This document shows positions 22,924 through 30,237 of a stretch of DNA of 64,000 nucleotides, one piece after another. Position numbers and translations under genes: made by a program. Source of the stretch: a virus; the IMG/VR virus record IMGVR_UViG_3300036766_001014, positions 1 to 64,000 of that record; one strand, 5' to 3'. Below the pieces are notes generated by a model. The model was not told the DNA's origin, did not search any database, and was given only the letters and a program-made list of their open reading frames with translations. Each line of letters begins with the position of its first letter. Within the stretch, counting starts at the first letter, position 1.

Positions 22924-23210
22924 GTGGGTACACATATTGTGCGTGCAGGGACTGTATGGAAATCGCCATCGGCGAATCTGGCAAGGCGATGTGCCACGCC
23001 TGCGAGGACGCGGGTTGCGAGACCAACGAAGGCGAGTGCCTCGCTGACGGCGCCTACGGCGGCGACGAGTCCGAGGATGAGCCCGAGGAGGAGGATCATC
23101 CCGCCTGTCCTCTCGACGGCGGAGAGGGCATGCCGCTTGGGGGACTCGGCAATCTGATGCACTACCGCTGCCGAGCTTGCGGCATGAACTTCTCTCGCGA
23201 AAAGGAGTAG
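22920..23210 (+). CDS. Small Cys-rich acidic protein
   Basis: ATGA overlap. The 96 residues have three Cys-pair groups (CACRDC, CHAC and CRAC) around an acidic loop of Asp and Glu. A zinc-dependent adaptor is plausible. Family unknown. Confidence 0.65.
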   Translation: MSGYTYCACRDCMEIAIGESGKAMCHACEDAGCETNEGECLADGAYGGDESEDEPEEEDHPACPLDGGEGMPLGGLGNLMHYRCRACGMNFSREKE

Positions 23211-23212
23211 CG

Positions 23213-23244
23213 GCAGCCAGGTTGCCGGAGCGGTCGCTGGCTGC
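23213..23244 (+). terminator. 8-bp hairpin between operons
   Basis: GCAGCCAG and CTGGCTGC form a perfect 8-bp stem with a 16-nt loop, ending exactly where the next -35 (TTGACA, 23245) begins. There is no T-run, so termination would be weak or factor-dependent; an operator role is also possible. Confidence 0.4.
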
Positions 23245-23273
23245 TTGACAAACGATTACGGCGCTATTATCTT
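23245..23273 (+). promoter_or_regulatory. TTGACAAAC-type promoter
   Basis: GCTTGACAAAC, a 17 bp spacer and TATCTT, then a leader with GGAAGGAG before ATG 23296. Confidence 0.85.
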
Positions 23274-23295
23274 GGTTCTTGGAAGGAGAGAAGCC

Positions 23296-24021
23296 ATGAC
23301 CTCGGTTCGCACAGAGTCTGACGCGGTTGCCTGCCTGTCGGCCCTTGGGGTCGCGCTGGGCGCGTTGAACGTGGAGACCGCGGCCGATGGCGGCTCGGTG
23401 GTTGTCGAGTCGTTTTCATGCGGCCGCTGCGGCGGCGCCGGGCACCTTGGGCGCGGGCTTTACGATGTCCCCTGGGGCATCTGCTATCGGTGCGGCAACG
23501 GCCCCAAGTGCCGTGGCATCAGCCGCACGCCCCTGATCGAGTACGCTCGCAAGGCCAAGGCAACCGCCGCTCGGCGCGCGAGCGTGGCAGCCAAGCGGGA
23601 AGCCAAGGCCAATGCCCGCGTCGAACGTCGCCTCGAAGGCGAGCGAACCTGGTGTGAGGCCAACGGGTACGGTCGGGTGACCTTTGCTGAGCGCGACGCC
23701 AAGCGGGCCGCTGAGCGAGCTGCCGCGGACGCCAACAGGGGCCACGTGGGCGTGGTGGGCGAACGCTCGATGTTCACGGCCACTATCAAGGCCATCCCGA
23801 GCTGGGACGGCGCCTATGGCAGGACCTACCTGGTCATCATGGAGGATGCCGCCGGTAACTCCCTGGTCTGGAAGACGTCCAGCCCTGGCGAGGCCGAAGT
23901 CGGCGCGACGCTGACATTCAAAGCGACCGTCAAGGAACACGGCGACTACAAGGGCGTCGCCAGGACCATGGTTACTCGGGTCAAGCCCGAGGCCGCCGTC
24001 ACGGAAAGGATTGCTGCCTAA
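23296..24021 (+). CDS. Zinc-finger protein with OB-like C-terminus
   Basis: The 241-residue protein has a CGRCGGAGHLG/CYRCG pattern (about 35-75), like DnaJ-type or zinc-ribbon modules. A long basic Ala/Lys/Arg helix follows, then a beta-barrel-like end (MFTATIKAIPSWDG to MVTRVKPE). Nucleic-acid binding is likely. It overlaps the next gene by one base (TAATG). Confidence 0.65.
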   Translation: MTSVRTESDAVACLSALGVALGALNVETAADGGSVVVESFSCGRCGGAGHLGRGLYDVPWGICYRCGNGPKCRGISRTPLIEYARKAKATAARRASVAAKREAKANARVERRLEGERTWCEANGYGRVTFAERDAKRAAERAAADANRGHVGVVGERSMFTATIKAIPSWDGAYGRTYLVIMEDAAGNSLVWKTSSPGEAEVGATLTFKATVKEHGDYKGVARTMVTRVKPEAAVTERIAA

Positions 24022-24251
24022 TGGAAGCGGAGATCATTGTTGAGGTCGAGCGCGTGTGCTGCGGGGCACACAACTCCAGGCTCGGGACCGCGCGCATCAC
24101 AAGTGGCGAGCCCTACGTGCTCAGGCACTTCGAGGGAACCGACCTGTCGAGCCTGACCACGGCGCTGGCCGAGACCGGCCATGCGTTTCGAGTCGTAACC
24201 GTCAATCGCTTCGTCTCGTTTTTGGAGTGGTACGAAAGCGGGGTGGACTGA
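24021..24251 (+). CDS. Small hypothetical protein
   Basis: The 76 residues start beta-rich (AEIIVEVERVCCG) and end helical. TGATG overlap with the next gene. Unknown function. Confidence 0.6.
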   Translation: MEAEIIVEVERVCCGAHNSRLGTARITSGEPYVLRHFEGTDLSSLTTALAETGHAFRVVTVNRFVSFLEWYESGVD

Positions 24252-24754
24252 TGTTCGTTTCCTCTGGTCGTGGTGGGTACACCAGGTCTGGTGAGCAGCG
24301 CGCAAGCGGGCGCTTCCTGATGCTGTTCTGCGTCAAGCCAGGCGGCGAGCTGCGTGTGCTCGTGCGGCACGTCCGGATGCGCCAGTGCGGCCACTGGATG
24401 ATGGCCAACGTCACGGTCAAGTCCGCGGGCGCGCGCGAGGCGGCCGAGCCTGAGCCCGCGTACAAGTCGAGCTACTGGCGACGTCGAGTGTTCGACGGCC
24501 GGTTCGAGATCGGCCTGTCCGGAACCTATGGCTGCGACGGCTTGCCGATCAGCGCCGACGACTACCCAGGTCTCTGGGATCAGCTGCATCCCGTACCGGC
24601 CGAGCTGACCGAGGCGTGCTGGAAGGGCGGCGGACACAACAGCGCGGGCTCCGAGGGCCCGGCCATGTTCGAGTGGGCGAAGCTGAACGCCCGCACGCTC
24701 AGCAAACTTGTTTCTGTCAGAGCTGCGGATGTCGCAGCGTCTACGGAGAGATGA
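24251..24754 (+). CDS. Hypothetical protein
   Basis: TGATG fixes the start. The 167 residues include a basic beta-rich half (LRVLVRHVRMRQCGHW). Family unknown. It precedes the second GHKL/metalloprotease by 28 bases, which hold a 9- to 11-codon frame (KHALEKKS) echoing the start of the next gene. Confidence 0.6.
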   Translation: MFVSSGRGGYTRSGEQRASGRFLMLFCVKPGGELRVLVRHVRMRQCGHWMMANVTVKSAGAREAAEPEPAYKSSYWRRRVFDGRFEIGLSGTYGCDGLPISADDYPGLWDQLHPVPAELTEACWKGGGHNSAGSEGPAMFEWAKLNARTLSKLVSVRAADVAASTER

Positions 24755-24782
24755 TCATGAAACACGCACTGGAGAAGAAGTC

Positions 24783-26120
24783 ATGAAGCACGTCCTACCG
24801 ATTTCAACGAGTTACGTGTCGTCCTGGGGGATCTGGGAAGCCGTCCGAGAGCTGATTCAGAATGCAGCCGACGAGGCTCAGGAGCGGCCCGAGCATGTGA
24901 TGACCGTCGAGCACGTGGACGGCTGGCTCCACATCGCGAACAAGGGCGCTGACCTCGGCATCCAGGCGCTGCTGATCGGCGGCTCCGACAAGGCTGGCAA
25001 GCGCGGCCTGCGCGGCCAGCACGGTGAGGGCCTGGATCTGGCGCTGCTGTGTGCCGCGCGCGCCGGTGTCGAGGTCCGAGTCTCGACCAAGACCGATGTC
25101 TGGACGCCGTGCGCTGAGTACGCCGAGCAGTACGGCGCGCGATGCCTGGTGGTCAACACGCGCAAGCACGTCAAACCGCGCGATGGCGTCAAAATCTCGA
25201 TACACATCGACAAGGACTCATGGGAGTCGATGCGGTCGAAGTTCTTGTTCCTCGACCCGCCCAAGGAGCAGATCGAGTCGGACAGCGGAACGCTGATCCT
25301 CGACGCCAACCGCAAGGGCATGATCTACGTCAAGGGCATCTACGTGATGACCGGACACAACACCTCCTTCGGCTTCGACCTGCGCGACGTCACGCTGGAC
25401 CGCGACAGGCGCGTGATCGGCAGCTTCGACCTCCAGTGGGCATGCTCGCGGATCATCCAGAACGCGCTCTCGCGCAACCCGGACACTTACACCGAGCCGG
25501 TGATGAATCTGCTCGAACAGGGCTCGGACGACGTTCGGTTCCTGCATAGCCACCTGGAGACGGGCGGCGAAGCGCGCAAGAGCCTCGCCAAGGCGTTCCG
25601 AGCCAGGCATGGCGAGGACGCGATGGCCGTGCAGTCGCTTGCCGAGAGCCAGCAGCTGGCGCACTTCGGCGTGAAGGGCGTCGTGGTCAACGAGGCAACG
25701 GCCAACGTGCTGGCCTCGGAGTTGGGGAGCTACAGCGATGCCGCGGCCAGGTTGCGGCAGCGTCCGACCGCGCTCTACGGATGGGACGATTTGACCGACG
25801 CCGAGAAGGCCGTCTACGAGGACGGCGTGAGGCGCATGGCGCCGGTGGCTGGCGAACACATGGCCGAGGCGTGCAAGCTCAAGGTTTGCGACTTCGCCGA
25901 CAAGTCGATCGAGGGCACGTGCGACCTGGCTACCAGCGAGATCCATGTATCTCGTCGCTGCATGGGCAACGTATTCGACCTGGTCGAGGTCATGGTGCAC
26001 GAGCTGGCTCATGCCGTGAGCAGCGCTAACGACGGGACCGTGGGTCACATCCGGGCCATCGAGCGCATCTGGCGCAAGCTCTACGAGCACGCTTCCGCGC
26101 CAAAGACTGAGCCGGGGTGA
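24783..26120 (+). CDS. GHKL ATPase fused to HExxH metalloprotease (copy 2)
   Basis: The 445-residue protein has an N-terminal GHKL module (N box ELIQNAADE, 23-31; GQHGEGL lid, 78-84) and a C-terminal zincin with HELAH (406-410) plus a third likely ligand H422. The middle, about 150 residues, is a beta-alpha transducer-like region. It shares plan but little sequence with the gene at 13082-14575. I infer a regulated protease. GGAGAAGAAGTC supplies the ribosome-binding site. Confidence 0.75.
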   Translation: MKHVLPISTSYVSSWGIWEAVRELIQNAADEAQERPEHVMTVEHVDGWLHIANKGADLGIQALLIGGSDKAGKRGLRGQHGEGLDLALLCAARAGVEVRVSTKTDVWTPCAEYAEQYGARCLVVNTRKHVKPRDGVKISIHIDKDSWESMRSKFLFLDPPKEQIESDSGTLILDANRKGMIYVKGIYVMTGHNTSFGFDLRDVTLDRDRRVIGSFDLQWACSRIIQNALSRNPDTYTEPVMNLLEQGSDDVRFLHSHLETGGEARKSLAKAFRARHGEDAMAVQSLAESQQLAHFGVKGVVVNEATANVLASELGSYSDAAARLRQRPTALYGWDDLTDAEKAVYEDGVRRMAPVAGEHMAEACKLKVCDFADKSIEGTCDLATSEIHVSRRCMGNVFDLVEVMVHELAHAVSSANDGTVGHIRAIERIWRKLYEHASAPKTEPG

Positions 26121-26137
26121 GGCGCGTTGACGGTCTC

Positions 26138-26166
26138 TTGACAAACCGAAAACAACACACCATATT
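26138..26166 (+). promoter_or_regulatory. Near-leaderless promoter
   Basis: CTCTTGACAAAC, a 17 bp spacer and CATATT; ATG 26176 begins nine bases after the -10. Confidence 0.85.
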
Positions 26167-26175
26167 GCGTGTCGT

Positions 26176-26601
26176 ATGAAACAGCCGCTCTACAAGGCCA
26201 TCGCAGTCACGCTCCAGGCGCTCGTCAACTGTCGCGCGTCCGGCAACGCCGAGTGGGCCGAGCGCTGGCTCGATCGGCTCAAGCAGTTTGACAGCATGCT
26301 GCCGTCGGGCAGCGGCTTCGACAGCGGCTCGGTCATCCTGAAGACCGTGTCGTCGGCTCGCGAAATACTGATCGAGACCTCGTTCCATCACATGGACGAA
26401 AACGGCTCCTACGACGGCTGGACCGAGCACAGCGTGAAGGTGCGGGCGGACTTGGCGTGCGGCTTCGTGATCGAAGTCGGCGGACGCGACCGCAACGACA
26501 TCAAGGACTACATCGCGGACACATTCCACGAGGCGTTGTCGGCCGAGGTCGGCGAAGACGACGAAGTCGCCGAAAGCGCAGATCAACATTATCGCGTGTA
26601 G
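26176..26601 (+). CDS. Hypothetical protein, near-leaderless
   Basis: The 141-residue protein has a helical start and a beta-rich middle (LIETSFHHMDENGSYDGWTE) with an acidic end. No Shine-Dalgarno precedes it, in line with a 2-3 nt leader. Unknown family. Confidence 0.65.
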   Translation: MKQPLYKAIAVTLQALVNCRASGNAEWAERWLDRLKQFDSMLPSGSGFDSGSVILKTVSSAREILIETSFHHMDENGSYDGWTEHSVKVRADLACGFVIEVGGRDRNDIKDYIADTFHEALSAEVGEDDEVAESADQHYRV

Positions 26602-26631
26602 CTCGAACCAACCAACAGAAGGAGAAGCAGC

Positions 26632-27591
26632 ATGGCTCACGAAATTGAAAACATGTTCTCGGTTTCCGAGGTCCCCTGGCACGGCCTCGGGACGATCCTC
26701 GAAGACCCGCCCACGGTCGAGGACGCCATCCGGCTCGCGGGGCTCGACTGGAAGGTTGAGTGCCGACCGGTCTACGCCAAGCTCGACGGCCAGGAGATCG
26801 AAACCGATCACGTGGCCACGATCCGCGACAGCGACAAGAGCGTGCTCGGGGTGGTGGGCAAGAACTACAAGCCGCTTCAGAACGCGGACGCCTTCAAGTT
26901 CTTTCAGCCCTTTCTCGACAGCAAGGAAGCGGTGCTCGATACGGCTGGCAGCCTGCGCGATGGCAAGCGCGTCTGGGTGCTCGCCCGGCTCGCGCGTGAC
27001 CCCGTGGAGGTTGTGCCAGGCGACGCAATCCGCAAGTACGTGCTGCTGAGCAACGGTCATGACGGCTCGCTCGCGGTGCGGGTCGGGTTCAGCGGGATCC
27101 GGGTCGTGTGTGCAAACACGATGGCCATGGCTCACGATGACGCGGGCTCGAAGCTCCTGAGCATCCGGCACACCAAGCACGTCAACGACGCGCTCGACAA
27201 GGTGCGCGAGGCAATGGTCATGGCGGACCAGTCGTTCGAGGCCACCATCGACCAGCTCAAGGCGATGGCCCGCAAGGGCGTCGAGGTCGCCGACCTGAAG
27301 GCCCTGGTCACGGAGGTCTTCCGGCCCAAGGCGACGCTCAAGAACGCCGACGAGGAGGCAGCCGACTGCGAGCGGCTGATGGGCAAGATCATCCCCCTGT
27401 TCGAGCACGGCCGCGGCAACGACATGCCCGGTGTCGCCGGGACCGCCTATGGCGCCTACAACGCGGTTGTTGAATTCCTACAATACTACCGCGGAAAAGA
27501 CGATGGCGGCCGACTGGACTCGCTGTGGTTCGGCGATTCCGCCAGGCTCAACCAGAGGGCCTTTCAGGCTGCCATTAGGATGAGCGCGTAA
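26632..27591 (+). CDS. DUF932 phage/plasmid-like protein
   Basis: The 319 residues match the DUF932/TIGR03299 family, which is common in phages and plasmids: VPWHGLGT near the start, a VVGKNYKPLQN segment, and GIRVVCANTMAMA in the middle. The biochemical role is unknown; members are abundant early proteins. GAAGGAGAAGCAGC precedes the ATG. Confidence 0.85.
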   Translation: MAHEIENMFSVSEVPWHGLGTILEDPPTVEDAIRLAGLDWKVECRPVYAKLDGQEIETDHVATIRDSDKSVLGVVGKNYKPLQNADAFKFFQPFLDSKEAVLDTAGSLRDGKRVWVLARLARDPVEVVPGDAIRKYVLLSNGHDGSLAVRVGFSGIRVVCANTMAMAHDDAGSKLLSIRHTKHVNDALDKVREAMVMADQSFEATIDQLKAMARKGVEVADLKALVTEVFRPKATLKNADEEAADCERLMGKIIPLFEHGRGNDMPGVAGTAYGAYNAVVEFLQYYRGKDDGGRLDSLWFGDSARLNQRAFQAAIRMSA

Positions 27592-27605
27592 AGAGGCTCG
27601 AAAGA

Positions 27606-27725
27606 AAGTTCTCCATCTATCGCCAGGCCGTTCTGCTCAACGATTTGTTGGATCTGAGAATCAAGAAGCGTTCGTTGGCCGATGGCTTTTGGCCTGAAGC
27701 CGTGAGACTTGCAACGAAGGCGTAG
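27606..27725 (+). pseudogene. Possible remnant or unusual-start small gene
   Basis: A frame without ATG, GTG or TTG at its beginning reads LERKFSIYRQAVLLNDLLD and on to a TAG stop, with good coding character for about 40 codons. It could be a truncated gene tail, or a gene using a rare start. The opposite strand is also open, so this is tentative. Confidence 0.3.
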
Positions 27726-27739
27726 TAGCCTGCCGCGCC

Positions 27740-27979
27740 ATGCTGACCACCATCGGATATTGCTCCGGCTGCGCAGTGCACTGGCACTGGCAGCCGTCCG
27801 ATGGTCCGTCGCTGGCCGATGCGCGATGCCAGAACTGCATCAAGCAGCTCGTGGCTAGCTCGGCGTCGGCGCCTGGCTTGCACCAGCACGGTCACCCGGT
27901 CACGCTCGGCGCGCTGTCCGTTGCTCGTACAGACCGAGCAAAGACGAGGCAAGCTGCCCGGACAGCGACTCGCTCTTGA
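27740..27979 (+). CDS. Small Cys-containing protein, doubtful
   Basis: The 79-residue frame has CSGC and CQNC pairs in its first half, like other small zinc proteins here. The last 26 codons overlap the end of a minus-strand gene, and that part looks non-coding. Coding is uncertain. Confidence 0.35.
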   Translation: MLTTIGYCSGCAVHWHWQPSDGPSLADARCQNCIKQLVASSASAPGLHQHGHPVTLGALSVARTDRAKTRQAARTATRS

Positions 27980-28187
27980 TCTTGTCGCACCAGCGCTTGG
28001 TGTAGTGACAGTCGAGCTTGTACCAGGTCTGCAACGCCTCATCCCTGCTCGGGTAGCACCGAGGGCCAGCCTTGGTCTTGATGATCAGCTTGGTCGGCTC
28101 GTTGTGCACGCACCACTTGCCGTCTTCGCGCTGCTTCACGAAGCCTTCTGCCAAGCCCGAAGCGAATTCGAGTTGTCGCGAGAGCAT
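27900..28187 (-). CDS. Hypothetical protein with MLSRQL start
   Basis: The 95-residue protein has a beta-rich core (KWCVHNEPTKLIIKTKAGPRC) and a KRWCDKIK helix. Its first residues (MLSRQLEFASGL) closely resemble those of the gene just upstream (MLSRQLAASL), so a shared N-terminal tag is likely. Confidence 0.65.
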   Translation of the reverse strand: MLSRQLEFASGLAEGFVKQREDGKWCVHNEPTKLIIKTKAGPRCYPSRDEALQTWYKLDCHYTKRWCDKIKSESLSGQLASSLLGLYEQRTARRA

Positions 28188-28195
28188 GCGGCGCC

Positions 28196-28789
28196 CTACG
28201 GCTTCCCAGTCATGGCGAGGACGAGGTCGGCGTGAAGTCCGCTCGCGGACTCCGACTGCTCGGCGGTCTGCCTGGCCTCGATGTTCCCGCCCTTCGTCAC
28301 CACGTGCTTGAAGACCTTCTCGACCTCGGCGACGTAGCTCGCGAGCTTGCGGTTCTCCTGCCAGCCCTTCGTGGTTTCTTTGCCCTTGCCGGAGCCGTCG
28401 CCCTCGTAGACGGCGAAGTAGGCAATGCCATCCTGGCCGACGCGGTTGGCCGCCTGGCGGATGACCTTCAGGCGCTCCTCCGGCTCCTTGATGACGTTCA
28501 GCACGTTGGCGACCGTGGCCGTGTCGGCCTTGCCGTTCTTCGTTGCGGCGGCGGCGGCTGCGTTCTCCTTGCCCGACCTGTTGTACGGATCAGCGACGTG
28601 GTTCTTGACGCCCTTTTTGGCCAGGTACTTGGTGGCGGTGTCGTACTTTCCGCCGCCGATGTCGGCGTTGATGTCGCCTCGCTCGAACTCGGCAGTCTTG
28701 AACACCCTCGGCAGCATATTCACGCTGGTGGCGGCCGAGGTGTGCGCCTGCTTTTCGGTCAGGCTGGCGGCGAGCTGTCTTGAAAGCAT
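28196..28789 (-). CDS. SAM-methyltransferase-like protein with MLSRQL start
   Basis: The 197-residue protein has a Rossmann-like core: ADIGGGKYDTATKYLAKKG fits the SAM-binding glycine loop, VADPYNR the acidic residue after strand 2, and DTATVANVLNVI the strand 4 region. No target-recognition motif can be named. Many phage methyltransferases modify DNA or RNA; this one is unassigned. The -10-like TAGAAT sits five bases before the ATG, so it may also be leaderless. Confidence 0.65.
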   Translation of the reverse strand: MLSRQLAASLTEKQAHTSAATSVNMLPRVFKTAEFERGDINADIGGGKYDTATKYLAKKGVKNHVADPYNRSGKENAAAAAATKNGKADTATVANVLNVIKEPEERLKVIRQAANRVGQDGIAYFAVYEGDGSGKGKETTKGWQENRKLASYVAEVEKVFKHVVTKGGNIEARQTAEQSESASGLHADLVLAMTGKP

Positions 28790-28845
28790 GCGCCATTCTA
28801 CACCATGTAGCGCGACCGGATAGGCCGGTGGGCCTGGGCGATTGC

Positions 28846-29190
28846 TCAGGCAGAAAGCGCCAGACCGGCATTCGTGTGCCGGAGCAGGAGCGGCAGCTCG
28901 CGCATGAGGCGCTTGGCCTCCTTGCCGGTAAGCGCTATCGCGGTGACCTGGTCGCCGAGGTCCGGCTCCAGGTTGACCGCGAACGGCGCCCCCGCGTGTG
29001 CAGCCGCGCGCGCGAGCGCATGCACGGCAGCCTCGTCTGGCACTCCGACGAGCACGAGCGTCTTGGAGCGCTCGAACCACTCTTGGTCCAGGTCAGGGTG
29101 GCGAGCCGTGAACTCGCGCACGGCGTGACACGCTTGCGCCGCTTGCAGGCCAGGCGGGAGGTCTTCTCGAACTGCGACGTAGAGCTTCAT
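28846..29190 (-). CDS. Peptidyl-tRNA hydrolase, Pth2 type
   Basis: The 114-residue protein matches the Pth2 family, which is archaeal and eukaryotic and rare in bacteria: VAVREDLPPGLQAAQACHAV supplies the Arg, Asp, Gln and His of the conserved start, then KTLVLVGVPDE and EPDLGDQVTAIAL close the fold. It frees tRNA from stalled peptidyl-tRNA. It lies directly downstream of three minus-strand tRNA genes and probably shares their transcript. Confidence 0.85.
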   Translation of the reverse strand: MKLYVAVREDLPPGLQAAQACHAVREFTARHPDLDQEWFERSKTLVLVGVPDEAAVHALARAAAHAGAPFAVNLEPDLGDQVTAIALTGKEAKRLMRELPLLLRHTNAGLALSA

Positions 29191-29219
29191 TGGTTTTTTC
29201 TTTCTTGGTTGGTTGGGAA

Positions 29220-29296
29220 TGGTGGGGCTGCTTGGAGTTGAACCAAGAGTCGTCCAGGCTTTCGGCCCGGCCGCTCTACCGTTGAGCTACAGCCCC
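29220..29296 (-). tRNA. tRNA, probable anticodon GAA (Phe)
   Basis: Strong cloverleaf: acceptor GGGGCTG/CAGCCCC, D arm GCTC-AACGGTA-GAGC, T arm CTTGG-TTCAACT-CCAAG, discriminator A and encoded CCA. The anticodon arm CCGGG-CCGAAAG-CCTGG gives GAA but has C instead of U at position 33, and two bases instead of one follow the D stem. Decoding is therefore uncertain. Confidence 0.75.
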
Positions 29297-29301
29297 TGGA
29301 A

Positions 29302-29383
29302 TGGCGCGCAGGGCTTGTGCTGCCCAAGCTACCCCCCAAAGCCCTGGCGGGCCTTGGTCGCTCTGCTGTTGAGCTACCTGCGC
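29302..29383 (-). tRNA. tRNA-like gene, anticodon not assignable
   Basis: Acceptor GCGCAGG/CCTGCGC is perfect with encoded CCA (discriminator G), the D arm GCTC-AACAGCA-GAGC is normal, and a 5-bp T stem GCTTG/CAAGC holds an atypical GGCAGCA loop. The anticodon region folds into one long GC-rich hairpin with a 4-nt loop, so no anticodon is exposed. It may be decayed or may have another role. Confidence 0.5.
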
Positions 29384-29393
29384 AAGAAACGGG

Positions 29394-29466
29394 CGCGGTC
29401 GGGCGGAGTTGAACCGCCGCTTGCTGGATCATTACTCCAGCCGTGCTGCCATAACACTTCGACCAC
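29394..29466 (-). tRNA. tRNA-Ile(AAT)-like
   Basis: Acceptor GTGGTCG/CGACCGC, D stem GTGT/GCAC with a GG-bearing loop, anticodon arm CTGGA-GTAATGA-TCCAG (anticodon AAT) and T arm GGCGG-TTCAACT-CCGCC. Discriminator is G and CCA is not encoded. As in the tRNA at 29220, two bases follow the D stem. It is the first of three tandem minus-strand tRNA genes. Confidence 0.6.
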
Positions 29467-29635
29467 AAACGGTAAGCGGACCACGCTGGGCCTTGCGGCG
29501 CGGGGTCTTTGGCGGGCGCCTTCCCGGCGCAACGGTCAATGGCTTACGAGCATGAGCCACATAGTAAGCAGCCCTGGCAAGTCGTCAAGGGCTGCCGCCA
29601 GGCACACATTTGAGCACGTGGTGGACAGGGCCAGC
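29467..29635. other. Gap between tRNA genes and divergent + strand promoter
   Basis: No coding region or clear RNA is seen. It must hold the promoter for the minus-strand tRNA/Pth2 transcript, but no TTGACA-type element is evident on that strand. Confidence 0.3.
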
Positions 29636-29664
29636 TTGACAAACTGTGGCGGTACGATTAGATT
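29636..29664 (+). promoter_or_regulatory. Leaderless promoter
   Basis: GCTTGACAAAC, a 17 bp spacer and TAGATT; the ATG at 29673 starts eight bases after the -10. Confidence 0.85.
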
Positions 29665-29672
29665 GAACGTGC

Positions 29673-29915
29673 ATGGAAAAGCTTTCTGGAAGGATGATGG
29701 CGATTCTGGTTCACGCCCGCGACAACGGCGATCGCACCAGTTCTGGCCGAGGCGGATGGAGTGGGTCTTCGATGCGCGCGCTTGAAAGCCGCGGGCTCGT
29801 GCGGCTCGTGGCCAGGTACACGTGGGATGAAAGCTGGGCGCTGACCGACGCTGGCCGCGAGGCGGCCGACGCCGATATCCGAGACAAGATCGAGAATGGG
29901 CTTCGGACAAGATGA
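29673..29915 (+). CDS. Winged-helix DNA-binding protein
   Basis: The 80-residue protein fits a small winged helix: SSMRALESRGLVRLVARYTW followed by the wing and ALTDAGREAA, the pattern at the end of MarR/PadR-type domains. Likely a transcription regulator. Predicted leaderless; overlaps the next gene (ATGA). Confidence 0.7.
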   Translation: MEKLSGRMMAILVHARDNGDRTSSGRGGWSGSSMRALESRGLVRLVARYTWDESWALTDAGREAADADIRDKIENGLRTR

Positions 29916-30163
29916 GAGCCAACCATCTAACGCCGCGACGGGAGATTGGCACGGACGAGGCAGACAGAGCGTACGCCCTGGCGATCGAAAAGGCTGACCG
30001 CGAGTGGCTCTCCGCGAACGCTGCCGCATTCGCGAGAAGTCCCAAGGACTACGAGGCCGACGACCGCGGATATACGGCGCGAGCCGAGGCCCGAGTCGAG
30101 GCGCACCGCAAAGCACGAGCGGCGCTGACCAAGGCCGCGCCTGAAGGGGTGTTAGCGTCATGA
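29912..30163 (+). CDS. Small helical protein
   Basis: ATGA overlap. The 83 residues are highly charged and helical (Glu, Arg, Ala rich). Unknown function; coupled to the regulator gene. Confidence 0.6.
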   Translation: MRANHLTPRREIGTDEADRAYALAIEKADREWLSANAAAFARSPKDYEADDRGYTARAEARVEAHRKARAALTKAAPEGVLAS

Positions 30164-30237
30164 TCCCGAGCGCCGTTGCTCAAGCCAAGGATGACGCGAA
30201 CTACACAATCGATCCTGATTGGGAAGGTGGCTGCTGA
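30160..30237 (+). CDS. 25-residue coupled micropeptide
   Basis: ATGA overlap with the gene before and TGATG overlap with the gene after frame this 25-codon reading frame. The peptide starts MIPSAVAQAKDD. The precise overlaps at both ends argue that it is translated, perhaps only to carry ribosomes across. Confidence 0.5.
   Translation: MIPSAVAQAKDDANYTIDPDWEGGC

Noticed and set aside
22408-23026. Upstream extension of the minus-strand gene ending at 21923
   Set aside because: The extension crosses two oppositely oriented small genes with good starts; the promoter at 22409-22437 places the start at GTG 22402.
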